A DNA stretch of 64,000 nt from Bog-473 sp963706555 (lineage in GTDB: Bacteria; Actinomycetota; Acidimicrobiia; Acidimicrobiales; RAAP-2), in NCBI GenBank assembly GCA_963706555.1, contig OY970164.1, positions 4,340,001-4,404,000 on the forward strand, read 5' to 3'. Shown in pieces: positions 44,585-53,135 of the stretch. Numbering within the stretch: the stretch's first letter is position 1; each line of letters starts with the position of its first letter. The notes beneath the pieces are model-generated. The model saw only the letters and a list, made by a program, of their open reading frames with translations. It was not told the DNA's origin and did no database searches. A program made the translations under genes and the position numbers.

Positions 44585-45812
44585 CCATGGAGGCCGTGCC
44601 CACCGCGGAGCGGCCGAACTTGTCACGGATCGCATCAACCGCCGCCGTTGCGTCGTGCCATGACTGCTCAATCGACGTCGCACTCTGCGTGCCCTCGTCG
44701 CGCCCGTCGCCGAGGTCGAAGGACAACTGGTCGCCACCCCCCTCGACCAGACCCGATGCACTGACGCCGAGGAGCCTGATCCCGTCGCCGGGATTGATGC
44801 CCGCCAGGAGCGTGGCGGCAACCTGGCCGATCGCACCACCGGTGGTGATGGGCTGACCCAACGTCTGGGAGCGGGTCTGCAGCGAGAGGTCACTGAACTT
44901 GACCTTGACCGTCACCGTGCGGGCCGCAGTGGACGAGCCCCGCAGCATGGTGGCCACCGATTCGGCCATGCGCAGGACGTGGCGCTCGAGCTCGGCCGCG
45001 TCGACCAGGTCCTGGCTGAAGGTCTCCTCGTGGCCGATCGATTTCGCCGGTCGGTTCGGCGTCACGGGACTGGGGTCCTCCCCGTTCGCCAGCGCGGACA
45101 GGTGGAGGCCGCTGGACTTGCCGAGACGGCGCACCAGCGTCTCGACCGGGATGGCCGCCAGGTCCCCCACCGTGCGCACCCCGAGCTCGTGCAATCGCTT
45201 CGACGTGGCCGGGCCCACACCCCAGAGCGCCTCCACCTTGTGGTCGTGCAGGAAGGCCAATTCGATATCCGACTCGATCAGCACGACGCCGGGGCCCGGC
45301 ACGAGCCCGGTCCGGCTGGCGCGGGGCTTGGCGGCACGGGATGCGAGTTTGGCGATCATTTTGGAGCGGCCGATCCCCACGGCACAGTCCAGGGAGAGCT
45401 GGGCCCGCACCCGGTCGCGCAGCCCGTGCGCGATCTTCTCGGGATGCCCGAGCATGCGGATCGCCCCCGCCACGTTCAAGAACGCCTCGTCGAGGCCGAT
45501 CGGCTCCACCATGGGCGTGATGTCGGCCAGAATCCGGTGCAATTCGCCGCTGATCTCGGAATAGCGCCCATGGCGCCCAGGGAGGAAGACGGCCTGCGGG
45601 CACAGCTGACGGGCGCGTATCGACGGCATGGCCGAATGCACGCCGAACGCCCGGGCCTCATAGGTGCAGGAGGCGACGACCCCCCGGGCGCCAGCCCCGC
45701 CGACTATGACGGGCAGCCCCGCCAGAGAAGGATCGTCGAGCACCTCGACCGACGCGAAGAAGGCGTCCATGTCGACATGCAGAATGCTCGGGGGTGGTGC
45801 GGGGTCACCCAC
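44523..45812 (-). CDS. dinB: DNA polymerase IV (Y-family)
   Basis: 429 residues. Palm motifs HVDMDAFFASVE and PIGLDEAFLNVAG (catalytic Asp/Glu pair kept; the usual Asp after LDEAFL is Asn). Finger SCTYEARAFGVHSAMP and the little-finger segment KSIGHEETFSQD are also present. The GTG start at 45812 overlaps the upstream PIG-L gene. Last gene of an operon whose promoter carries three LexA boxes, so SOS-inducible translesion synthesis is likely. The C-terminal tail ends without a clear beta-clamp motif. Confidence 0.92.
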   Translation of the reverse strand: MGDPAPPPSILHVDMDAFFASVEVLDDPSLAGLPVIVGGAGARGVVASCTYEARAFGVHSAMPSIRARQLCPQAVFLPGRHGRYSEISGELHRILADITPMVEPIGLDEAFLNVAGAIRMLGHPEKIAHGLRDRVRAQLSLDCAVGIGRSKMIAKLASRAAKPRASRTGLVPGPGVVLIESDIELAFLHDHKVEALWGVGPATSKRLHELGVRTVGDLAAIPVETLVRRLGKSSGLHLSALANGEDPSPVTPNRPAKSIGHEETFSQDLVDAAELERHVLRMAESVATMLRGSSTAARTVTVKVKFSDLSLQTRSQTLGQPITTGGAIGQVAATLLAGINPGDGIRLLGVSASGLVEGGGDQLSFDLGDGRDEGTQSATSIEQSWHDATAAVDAIRDKFGRSAVGTASMVNDDGVQVPARRDAPWGPSQ

Positions 45813-46508
45813 CGAGGGTCAAGCGGCGGAAACCCTCGGCAAAGGGCACACCGGCGCGCCGACCCTCCTCCTCTGCCCGGCGCCGGACGGCCTCGCCGGC
45901 CCACCCGCCAGGCTCGGCAAACTGCGTGCGATGGCACTCGACGGCGGCGGCCTTGCTCTCGATCGTGTCGGAGACATCGACCCATTCGTCGGGTTCGAGG
46001 GTGCCCGACAGCAGGACCGTGGCCACCTGATGGGCCGGGCCGGCTTCGGGAAAGTACAGCGGGAGGGCGGCCGCCGGTGCGACGGCGTCCAGCAGCGCCG
46101 TGCCCGCGATGCGATGGTCCCGATGATTGAAGTACTCCTGGCCGAAGAACATCGCCGAGGGGTCGTGGCCGCACACGACCTCAGGCCGCACACTGCGCAC
46201 CCATTCGACGAGGACGCGCCGGAACGCATCGGAATCCTCGAGCTCGCCGTCGGGATAGCCCAGGTTGGTCACGACTGGCCAGACCGATGACGGCCGACGA
46301 CTCCTCCAGTTCGGCGGCGCGGGTCGCCACCAACTTCTTGGATTCGACCATCGGGATCGAAGGTCCCCTTGCCCCCGTCCGTGCAAATCACGAGGTGTAC
46401 GGCTGTCCCGGCCTTGGCCCAGCGGGCCAACGTCCCCCCGCACGCCACGTCAGCGTCATCCGGATGGGCGTAGACGGCCAACGCCACCGCGGGTATGTCG
46501 TCCATCAC
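45805..46508 (-). pseudogene. PIG-L/MshB-type deacetylase, two frameshifts
   Basis: The N-terminal AHPDDADVACGGTLARWAKA with zinc-binding HPDD and the C-terminal TNLGYPDGELEDSDAFRRVL ... NHRDHRIAG are in different frames. The bridge VESKKLVATRAAELEESSAV lies in a third. Shifts map near 46350 and 46275. Repaired, it would be a ~230-residue zinc N-acetylglucosaminyl-type deacetylase. It sits between nrdR and dinB with overlapping ends. Real inactivation or two consensus errors; the rest of the reading frame shows no other decay. Confidence 0.75.
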
Positions 46509-46972
46509 CGCCGTTTGGGCTCCGTCGTCTTGGTCAAAAGCCCAACCTCTCGTTGGAAATCGCCGGCATCCTCGAATCCCTTGTACACGCTGGCGAAGCG
46601 GAGGTAGGCCACGTCGTCAAGCGCCTGCAGACGCTCCAACACAGCCACTCCCACCTGCTGGCTGGTCGGTTCCGAGGTCTCCGTCCGGAGAGCGTCCTCG
46701 ACGGCCTGTGCCAATTCCTCCATGTCGGAGTCGCTCACCGGCCGGTTCTTGCAGGCCGACCGCACACCGGCGACCACCTTGGCCCGGTCGAAAGGCTCCC
46801 GGAGCCCCGTCCGCTTCACTACCCACAACGGCACCTCCTCGACCCGCTCGAAGGTGGTGAATCGCCGACCGCACCCGAGGCACTCCCGACGCCGCCGGAT
46901 GGCCCCACCTTCTTCGGCCAGGCGCGAATCAACAACCCGATCATCATCAACGGCGCACCACGGACATCGCAC
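46505..46972 (-). CDS. nrdR: Transcriptional repressor NrdR
   Basis: 155 residues from GTG 46972 (VRCPWCAVDDDRVVDSRLAE). Zinc ribbon CPWC ... CLGCGRRFTTFERVE, then an ATP-cone domain (WVVKRTGLREPFDRAKVVAG ... FASVYKGFEDAGDF). It represses ribonucleotide reductase genes when ATP/dATP is bound. The frame is open upstream and fused with a LysM protein, so a longer product is possible; the GTG is chosen because family members begin (M/V)(R/K)CPxC. Confidence 0.92.
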   Translation of the reverse strand: MRCPWCAVDDDRVVDSRLAEEGGAIRRRRECLGCGRRFTTFERVEEVPLWVVKRTGLREPFDRAKVVAGVRSACKNRPVSDSDMEELAQAVEDALRTETSEPTSQQVGVAVLERLQALDDVAYLRFASVYKGFEDAGDFQREVGLLTKTTEPKRR

Positions 46973-47344
46973 ACCGTCGACCATAGTCAGGGAATCAGCA
47001 GATGCTCTCCCGGCACGAGGACGGAGGACCCTGTCTCGGTTCACCAATTTCTTCTCCATACCGGCAACGTTGTTCCGATCGACCTGTGCCGCGACAGATG
47101 CGAGAGTGTCGCCGCTGCGGACCACGTATGTCTGCCCCGCCGTGGGACCGGCGCCGGCCACCGTCTTCCCGCCGATGGCCCGGATGGGCAGCGCGAGAAG
47201 GACGAGGAGACCCACCGCCACGGCACCGAGGATGAGCCGGCGACGCTGCACGGGCCCCGAGGGTCTGGACCGCTCCGCCAATGGGGGGACCACCGTCAGC
47301 CTGGGATAGAACTCCTCGTACTCCAGCTCAAGTGCGACCGACAT
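46973..47344 (-). CDS. LysM-domain membrane protein (YneA/ChiZ-like), in-frame with nrdR
   Basis: Starts at ATG 47344 behind a strong GGAGGAGA site. A soluble start (MSVALELEYEEFYPRLTVVP) is followed by one membrane segment (LILGAVAVGLLVLLALPIRA) and a LysM motif (TYVVRSGDTLASVAAQV). The LysM end is degenerate and no stop separates it from NrdR. It sits between lexA and nrdR, the position of SOS-induced division inhibitors in actinobacteria (Rv2719c in M. tuberculosis). Three LexA boxes precede it. A lost stop or a frameshift near 47050 may explain the fusion. Confidence 0.75.
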
Positions 47345-47359
47345 CGCATCTCCTCCTTC

Positions 47360-47434
47360 GAACACATGTTCGCTTCGTCCACAGTCGATCACGAACAGGT
47401 GTTCGGTGTCAAACAATTTTCCGAACGCCTGTTC
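47360..47434. promoter_or_regulatory. Three LexA (SOS) boxes upstream of the LysM-nrdR-dinB operon
   Basis: GAAC-ACAT-GTTC at 47360-47371, GAAC-AGGT-GTTC at 47393-47404 and GAAC-GCCT-GTTC at 47423-47434 all fit the actinobacterial consensus GAAC-N4-GTTC. They lie within 90 bp of the LysM start. Confidence 0.88.
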
Positions 47435-47538
47435 GCTCCTCATTCCCACAGAGTAGGGAGGGGGTGTGACACCTCGTGCAGGCCCTGGATCCGTCGACCC
47501 GGCGGCCTCCCCCGCGGCATGGAGAGGCCCGCGCTACC

Positions 47539-47599
47539 GAACAGGTGTTTGCTTTAGGCCTCCGGGCCAGCTATCTTGCCAGGGAACGAACGAACGTTC
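47539..47599. promoter_or_regulatory. LexA boxes upstream of lexA
   Basis: GAAC-GAAC-GTTC at 47588-47599, 40 bp before the lexA start, is a perfect autoregulatory box. GAAC-AGGT-GTTT at 47539-47550 is a near match. With the three boxes opposite, the divergent region carries five LexA-like sites. Confidence 0.85.
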
Positions 47600-47639
47600 G
47601 CTCTCCCGGGTACGTCGGGGAGGGCAGAAGGAGAAGCCG

Positions 47640-48272
47640 ATGGCCGAAGTCCTGAGCGGGAAAAGGCAACAGATCCTCACCTTCATCGCCGACAGCCAGC
47701 GGGACCGGGGCTATCCCCCCTCGGTCCGGGAGATCGGCGAAGCCGTCGGGTTGACTTCTTCGGCCACGGTGCACACCCATCTGGCCGTACTCCAGCGTGA
47801 GGGCTATCTGTCCCGGGACCCGAGCAAGCCCCGGGCCATACAGGTCCACTACGACCCGACCTCCACCAAAAGCATGGCGACGTCGGCGGTGCGCAACGTG
47901 CCGCTCATCGGTGACGTGGCCGCCGGCACGGGAGTCCTGGCGCAGGAAAACGTCGAGGAGCTCCTCCCGATGCCCGAGCAGTTCACCGGAACCGGGCCGA
48001 CGTTCATGCTGCGGGTGCGCGGGGACTCCATGATCGACGCCGGCATCTTCAGCGGGGATTTCGTGGTCGTCCGTCAGCAACCCGAGGCGGAGAACGGCGA
48101 CATCGTCGTGGCCGGTATTCCCGACGACGAGGCCACGGTGAAGACGTTCAGTCGCCGCGACGGGCGCATCGTCTTGACCCCGGCCAACACGGCCTACGAG
48201 CCGATGGTGTTCGAAGGCGAGGACGACGTGACCATCTTCGGCAAGGTCGTCACCATCGTGCGCCAGGTCTGA
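47640..48272 (+). CDS. lexA: LexA repressor
   Basis: 210 residues from ATG 47640 after an AGAAGGAG site; the frame upstream is discounted. N-terminal winged HTH (PPSVREIGEAVGLTSSATVH), the Ala-Gly cleavage site in DVAAGTGVLAQ, catalytic Ser in RVRGDSMIDAG and Lys in DEATVKTFSRR. Master regulator of the SOS response, divergent from its target operon and preceded by its own box. Confidence 0.95.
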   Translation: MAEVLSGKRQQILTFIADSQRDRGYPPSVREIGEAVGLTSSATVHTHLAVLQREGYLSRDPSKPRAIQVHYDPTSTKSMATSAVRNVPLIGDVAAGTGVLAQENVEELLPMPEQFTGTGPTFMLRVRGDSMIDAGIFSGDFVVVRQQPEAENGDIVVAGIPDDEATVKTFSRRDGRIVLTPANTAYEPMVFEGEDDVTIFGKVVTIVRQV

Positions 48273-48287
48273 GCCGGGCCCTGCGCG

Positions 48288-49151
48288 TTACTTGAGCAGG
48301 CGGGACATGCGCCGGTCCGCCAGGACCTTGCCGCTCGTCTGACACGAGGCGCAGTACGTCATCTCGTAGGACTCGAAGGACACGCGGCGCATCTCGTCCC
48401 CGCAGCCCGGCGTCGGGCAGGGCTGGCCGAACCTTCCATGCACGGCGAAGCGACCACCCAGCTTCGCCTCCGAAAGGCCGCCCGTGCGGGTGCGTTCGAG
48501 GGCCAGGGCTTCGTCGAGCACGGTCGTGGTCGCATCCAGCAGGCGTTCCCGTTCCTCTGCACTGAGCGACCCGAGCGATGCGAACGGCGAGAGACGGGCA
48601 CGGTGCAAGATGTCGTCGCCCCAACCTCGCCCGATGCCGGACACCACCTTCTGATCACGGAGATCGCTGTGCAGGCGTCGTGCGCTCGTGCTGGTACGAA
48701 TGAGCTCGGCGAAGGCGGGCGAGTCGGGCTCGGGTCCGAGTCCCTCCAACGGCCCATCGTCACCGGGGGCCAGGACCCACCACGATGCCTTGCGCTGGGT
48801 CCCGAACTCACGCACGAGAATCGCCCGCTCTTTGTCGTCGCCCCCGAGGCCGGAGAACTTGAACCGCACGACCGAGCCCCGCGGCTTGGTCGTCTTCGGC
48901 GGTGACTCCACGTCGACCCGGCCCGCCTGCGAGAGGTGCACGATGATCCGGTCGCCGCTCCCAAAGCTCCACACCAGGTATTTGGCCCGGCGGGTGACCG
49001 CGTCGAGCGTCTGACCGTAGAGATCCTCGACCGTCGGCGAGAACGTCTTCAGCGAGGAGAAGCTGAGCAGGTCCGCCTTCTCCAGCGCGCGGCCTGCTGC
49101 GAACGCCTGGAGCCGTTCGGCCAACGCCTGCATCTCGGGAAGCTCGGGCAC
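48288..49151 (-). CDS. Fpg/Nei family DNA glycosylase
   Basis: 287 residues. N-terminal catalytic PELPEM (Pro after Met removal, then Glu), helix-two-turn-helix region (DQKVVSGIGRGWGDDILHRA), and C-terminal zinc finger CPTPGC ... YCASCQT. The Lys of the usual beta-hairpin is in KYLVWSFGSGDRIIVHLSQA. It excises oxidised bases and nicks the strand (bifunctional). Whether it is Fpg- or Nei-like is not resolved. GTG start at 49151. It converges with lexA with a 15-bp gap. Confidence 0.9.
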   Translation of the reverse strand: MPELPEMQALAERLQAFAAGRALEKADLLSFSSLKTFSPTVEDLYGQTLDAVTRRAKYLVWSFGSGDRIIVHLSQAGRVDVESPPKTTKPRGSVVRFKFSGLGGDDKERAILVREFGTQRKASWWVLAPGDDGPLEGLGPEPDSPAFAELIRTSTSARRLHSDLRDQKVVSGIGRGWGDDILHRARLSPFASLGSLSAEERERLLDATTTVLDEALALERTRTGGLSEAKLGGRFAVHGRFGQPCPTPGCGDEMRRVSFESYEMTYCASCQTSGKVLADRRMSRLLK

Positions 49152-49168
49152 CTTGGCACAATGTTCTC

Positions 49169-49963
49169 ATGACTTACACCCATGGACACCACGAGTCCGT
49201 CCTGCGCAGCCACACGTGGCGCACCGCGGAGAACTCTTCGGCCTACCTCCTCCCCCACCTGCGGCCGGGACTGTCCCTCCTCGACATCGGGTGCGGTCCC
49301 GGCACGATCACCGCCGACCTGGCCGACCTGGTGGCCCCGGGTCAGGCGGTCGGGCTCGATTCGTCCAGTGACGTCATCGCCCAGGCTGAGGCCTACGCCG
49401 CCAGCCGGGGAGTCACCAACCTGCGCTGTGAAGTCGGTGATCTCTTCTCGCTCCGCTACGACGACGCCACGTTCGACGTGGTGCACGCCCACCAGGTCCT
49501 CCAACACCTCGTCGATCCGACGGGCGCCCTGGTCGAGATGCGCCGGGTGCTCCGCCCCGGTGGGGTGCTGGCCGTCCGAGATAGCGACTACGGCGCCTTC
49601 GTCTGGGCACCCGCTGACCCCGCCCTCGACCGCTGGCTGCAGCTCTACCTGGCCGTCACGGAGCGCAATGGGCACGACGCCCGTATCGGACCGTCCCTGC
49701 TCGGCGTGGCCCACGCGGCCGGATTCGACGACGTCGCTGTCTCGAGTTCCTGCTGGACGTTCGCCGATCCGGAGTCACGGCAGTGGTGGGGAGGGCTGTG
49801 GGCGGACCGGGTCCTCCTCTCACGCTTCGCCGAACAGGCCGTGGCGTACGGACTCAGTACGACCGAAGAGCTGGAGCAGATAGCAGACGCCTTCCTGCGG
49901 TGGGCCGCTTCACCCGACGGTGTGTTCGTCGTGACGCACGTGGAGATTCTGGCGCACCGCTGA
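49169..49963 (+). CDS. SAM-dependent methyltransferase
   Basis: 264 residues. Class I fold with motif I LLDIGCGPGTITADL, motif II GLDSSSDVIAQAEAY, motif III RCEVGDLFSLRYDD and FDVVHAHQVLQHLVDP, RRVLRPGGVLAVRDSDYG. Close to the UbiE/MenG-like clade by the LRPGG pattern, but the substrate is unknown. Divergent from the glycosylase gene, with starts 17 bp apart. Confidence 0.88.
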   Translation: MTYTHGHHESVLRSHTWRTAENSSAYLLPHLRPGLSLLDIGCGPGTITADLADLVAPGQAVGLDSSSDVIAQAEAYAASRGVTNLRCEVGDLFSLRYDDATFDVVHAHQVLQHLVDPTGALVEMRRVLRPGGVLAVRDSDYGAFVWAPADPALDRWLQLYLAVTERNGHDARIGPSLLGVAHAAGFDDVAVSSSCWTFADPESRQWWGGLWADRVLLSRFAEQAVAYGLSTTEELEQIADAFLRWAASPDGVFVVTHVEILAHR

Positions 49964-49983
49964 GGGGAAGCCGTCGGCCGGGT

Positions 49984-50102
49984 GCGGTTGTCGGGCCGGT
50001 GCGGTTGTCGGGCCGGTGCGGTTGTCGGGCCGGTGCGGTTGTCGGGCCGGTGCGGTTGTCGGGCCGGTGCGGTTGTCGGGCCGGTGCGGTTGTCGGGCCG
50101 GT
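49984..50102. repeat. 17-bp tandem repeat, 7 units
   Basis: GCGGTTGTCGGGCCGGT repeated seven times head to tail with no variation, filling the gap between convergent methyltransferase and sigma genes. No spacers, so not a CRISPR. A number-variable minisatellite is likely. Confidence 0.9.
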
Positions 50103-50106
50103 GCGG

Positions 50107-50969
50107 TCACCGCCGCAGTTCGGCCACCTCGCGCAGGCGTCCCAGTTTGTCGGGGTTGCGGATCGCATAAATCCGTGTGATCCGTCCGTCCTCCACCGCC
50201 AGGCTCACTGCTGTGGCTTCGCCCTCCAGATCGAACCGGACGCCGGGCATCCCGTTGAGCCAGGCGGTGCTGGCGGCGAGGTTCGGGATCTGCGCCAGCC
50301 GGACAGGAATGCCACGACCTTCTCGGCCCCGGTGATGGGCCGGCGAGCAGCAGCCACCAGGCCGCCGCCGTCGGAGACAAGTACCACCTCGGGGGCGAGC
50401 ACCTCCACCAGTCCTTGCACGTCACCCGTGGAGATGGCGGCCATGAGCTTTTCGACCGCGACGAGCTGCTGGGCCCGGTCCACCTGCATCCGTGGCCGCC
50501 GTGCCGCGACGTGCTCGTGGGCTCGATGCGCGATCTGCCGCACCGCCGCCGGGCTCTTGCCCACCACTTCGGCGATCTCCTCGTAGGGCGTCTCGAACAC
50601 CTCGCGCAGCACGAACACCGCCCGCTCCGCCGGCCCGAGGGTCTCGAGCACGGTGAGCATCGCGATGGAGACGTTCTCGGCGAGCTCGGCGTCCTCCGCC
50701 GCGTCCGGGCTGGTGAGCAACGGCTCGGGCAGCCACTCCCCGACGTACTCCTCACGGCGGCGGGACACGGACCGGAGCCGGTTCAGCGCCTGCCGGGTGA
50801 CGATCCGGACGAGGTACGAGCGCGGGTCGTACACATCGGCCTGGTCAACGTCGGCCCACCGCAGCCACGTCTCCTGCACGACGTCCTCGGCATCGACGGC
50901 GGAGCCGAGCATTTCGTAGGCGACCGTGAACAGCAGACCGCGGTGGGTGACGAAGGGATCGTCGCTCAT
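50107..50969 (-). CDS. SigJ-like ECF sigma factor with SnoaL-type C-terminal domain, one frameshift
   Basis: Sigma region 2 (AVDAEDVVQETWLRWADVD), region 4 (TPYEEIAEVVGKSPAAVRQI), then a SnoaL-like domain (ISTGDVQGLVEVLAPEVVLV). The domain breaks near 50300 (FLSG), where a missing base shifts the frame; the repaired end reads WLNGMPGVRFDLEGEATAVS ... RIYAIRNPDKLGRLREVAEL. Unrepaired, the frame stops at 50205. Overlaps the CMD gene as ATGA, so the two form an operon. Confidence 0.8.
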
Positions 50970-51544
50970 GCCGTCGAGGCTACGGCGAGCGGCGCGAGGT
51001 CGCAGGCGGCCGAGAACCCCTGTGACTCGATGCCGAACGCCGTGTTGGAGCGGGCCATGAGGTTCGCCACCGCGATGTACGCCGTCAACTCCACCAGGGC
51101 GGCCGGACCGAGTGCCTCCAGCAGCCGCGCCGACTGTTCGTCGGTGACCGTCGGAGGGGTCAGGGTCATCGCCTCGGCGTACTCGAGCACGTCGCGTTCG
51201 AGTGGCGTGAAGACATCGGATTGACGCCACCGGGGCACTTCGCGCGCCTTGGTCATATCGAGCCCTTCGTTGTGGGCGGCGAAGTACCCGAGGTCGAGGC
51301 AGAAGCTGCAGCCGACGAGGCTGGCCACCGCCATGTGGGCGAACGACTTCAAGCTCTCGTCGCATTGGTCCCACTTCTGGATTTTGCGACCGAGGCCGAA
51401 GCTGAAGTTCAGGACCTTGCGGTTGTGCCACATGACGCCGGCCGGCTCGAGCACCTCGCCGAACATCTTGCGCGACATCTTGGTGACGATCGCTCCGTAC
51501 ACACCGGTCAGCTCAGCCTTGGGAATTCTCGTCGTGGTGGTCAT
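50966..51544 (-). CDS. Carboxymuconolactone decarboxylase family (AhpD-like) protein
   Basis: 192 residues from ATG 51544 behind a GGAGAGA site. AhpD-type core with redox CxxC in VGCSFCLDLGYFAAHNEGLD and the helical EYAEAMTLTPPTVTDEQ segment. The CxxC reduces peroxides in the family. Operon with the SigJ-like gene, a known pairing in mycobacteria-like actinobacteria. Confidence 0.85.
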   Translation of the reverse strand: MTTTTRIPKAELTGVYGAIVTKMSRKMFGEVLEPAGVMWHNRKVLNFSFGLGRKIQKWDQCDESLKSFAHMAVASLVGCSFCLDLGYFAAHNEGLDMTKAREVPRWRQSDVFTPLERDVLEYAEAMTLTPPTVTDEQSARLLEALGPAALVELTAYIAVANLMARSNTAFGIESQGFSAACDLAPLAVASTA

Positions 51545-51748
51545 GGTCTCTCTCCTCCGAGTCGTTGCTCTCGCTTCGTTGTTCTCGGGCATGAGACACC
51601 GGCCAAGGGGCGAATGTGACACCCCGACCGGAAATTCTTGGCGGCCGTGGCTGGGGTGCGGCCGCATGCGGGGGTTGCGGGCGTGGGGGTTGCGGGCGTG
51701 GAGGTTCGCGGCCGTCTGAGTTGCGGCAGAATGTGGGTTCGCGGCCGT

Positions 51749-51892
51749 GTGAGTTCATCAGCGGTTACGGCCGTGTGGTTGCGGCCGCATGTGAGGGTCG
51801 CGGCCGTGTGAGCTCGTCTGCGGTTACGGCCGTGTGGTTGCGGCCGCATGTGAGGGTCGCGGCCGTGTGAGCTCGTCTGCGGTTACGGCCGA
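51749..51892. repeat. 59-bp tandem repeat, 2.4 units
   Basis: Units at 51749-51807 and 51808-51866 and a partial third to ~51892, built from GCGGTTACGGCCGTGTGG, TTGCGGCCGCATGTGAG and GGTCGCGGCCGTGTGAG. Related GCGGCCG/TTGCGGGCGTGG words fill 51650-51748. It lies in the 436-bp gap between the CMD gene and the next gene. Only noise-like frames occur there. Confidence 0.85.
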
Positions 51893-51980
51893 ATGAAAGC
51901 AGGGGCTGCATGTGCGGGTTGACGCCGAATGGGAGCGGAGGTGGAGCGGCGGTTGGAAGCGCAGGCGGAGCCGAGGTGCT

Positions 51981-52829
51981 TCAGTCCACCCAGAGCTGAT
52001 CGGTATACGTGTCAGTGCCGGGAATCGTGGGAATGAACGGCAACGCGGCGACGACACGGCCGAGCCCGGACTCCTCGAGACGGCGGCGGTGCTCGACGAT
52101 CACGGTCTCCCACGCCACCTCGGGAGGCGTGGCCAAGAACCACAACAACAGCGTGCGGCCATCGCCCTCGTCTGACTCGTCGGGAGACTCCCCGGGCCGA
52201 TCGGCCTCCACGTACATCGGGGTGAACGCCGCCACCAGGTCGGCGTCGGAGCCGGGGAGGAGGCCCGGGAGATGCTCCGTGCGGAGCCACTCCCACAATG
52301 CTTCGTCGGTGGTGCCCTCCGTGCGATCGATGAAGACCGGCACGAAACCCCAATACGGATGGTCCAACGCCACCTCGATCGGGACGCCGTCAGGGTCCCT
52401 CCGGAACTCCCAGCGGAACTTGTACGGGAGGGTGTGGACATGATCTCGCTCCTCGAACATCCGCCCGGCCGCATGCAGCGCGTTGACCTGACGCAGGGCC
52501 CAGCGATTCCACACCTCGTGATACCCGTCCAGAATCCAGTACACCGCGACGTATGACCCGCGCTCGGGCGTACCCGTGATCGCCGAGGGATCGGGGTCCC
52601 GCAGCGTCTTCAGCTCAGCCGTGGCCACATACCGGCGACCGGCAAAGGTGTAAGGACCCACCATGCAACCGGAGTAGAAATGATCCCGCTCGTACCAACG
52701 GTTGTACGACACCTCATGGCCTCGATGAGGATCCACCACAGTGAAGAGCATCGATCCGAGCTTGACCGGCTCGGCCTCCGCCCCCACCTCGATGGGACGA
52801 GGCTGCTTGGACCCGGCACGTGCAGACAT
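51981..52829 (-). CDS. EthD-like/dimeric alpha-beta barrel hypothetical protein
   Basis: 282 residues in two similar halves. The first has MLFTVVDPHRGHEVSYNRWY ... DHFYSGCMVGPYTFAGRRYV and the second PVFIDRTEGTTDEALWEWLR ... LPGLLPGSDADLVAAFTP, resembling tandem ferredoxin-like (EthD/ABM) folds. The mechanism is not known. Free of membrane segments. It is on the same strand as, but 436 bp away from, the SigJ/CMD operon. Confidence 0.65.
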   Translation of the reverse strand: MSARAGSKQPRPIEVGAEAEPVKLGSMLFTVVDPHRGHEVSYNRWYERDHFYSGCMVGPYTFAGRRYVATAELKTLRDPDPSAITGTPERGSYVAVYWILDGYHEVWNRWALRQVNALHAAGRMFEERDHVHTLPYKFRWEFRRDPDGVPIEVALDHPYWGFVPVFIDRTEGTTDEALWEWLRTEHLPGLLPGSDADLVAAFTPMYVEADRPGESPDESDEGDGRTLLLWFLATPPEVAWETVIVEHRRRLEESGLGRVVAALPFIPTIPGTDTYTDQLWVD

Positions 52830-52965
52830 GGGACCGGAACCTAACAGACCCTGTTGGAGGGACCTGGTTGGACCGAGCTGGTTGGACCGGGCCGGTTGGA
52901 CAGCCTTGTTGGACGGAGCCGGTGCGGCCGTGCTGGTGAGACGGGGCTGGTTAGACGGTGCCCGT

Positions 52966-53100
52966 GCGGCCGTTCAGGTTGGACAGGCGGGTGCGGCCGT
53001 TCAGGTTGGACAGGCGGGTGCGGCCGTTCAGGTTGGACAGCCGGGTGCGGCCGTTCAGGTTGGACAGGCGGGTGCAGCCGTTCAGGTTGGACAGGCGGGT
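52966..53100. repeat. 27-bp tandem repeat, 5 units
   Basis: GCGGCCGTTCAGGTTGGACA-GGCGGGT five times (unit 3 ends CCGGGT, unit 5 starts GCAGCC), preceded by degenerate GGTTGGAC words from 52855. It fills the 306-bp gap downstream of RskA, with no gene in it. The RskA stop codon lies 36 bp past the last unit. Confidence 0.9.
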
Positions 53101-53135
53101 GCGGCCTGGTGGGTCGGTCCGGTTAGGCGGCTCTG

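Noticed and set aside
49984..50102. Array that at first glance resembles CRISPR repeats
   Set aside because: Units are directly abutting, with no unique spacers and no cas genes, so it is a simple tandem repeat.
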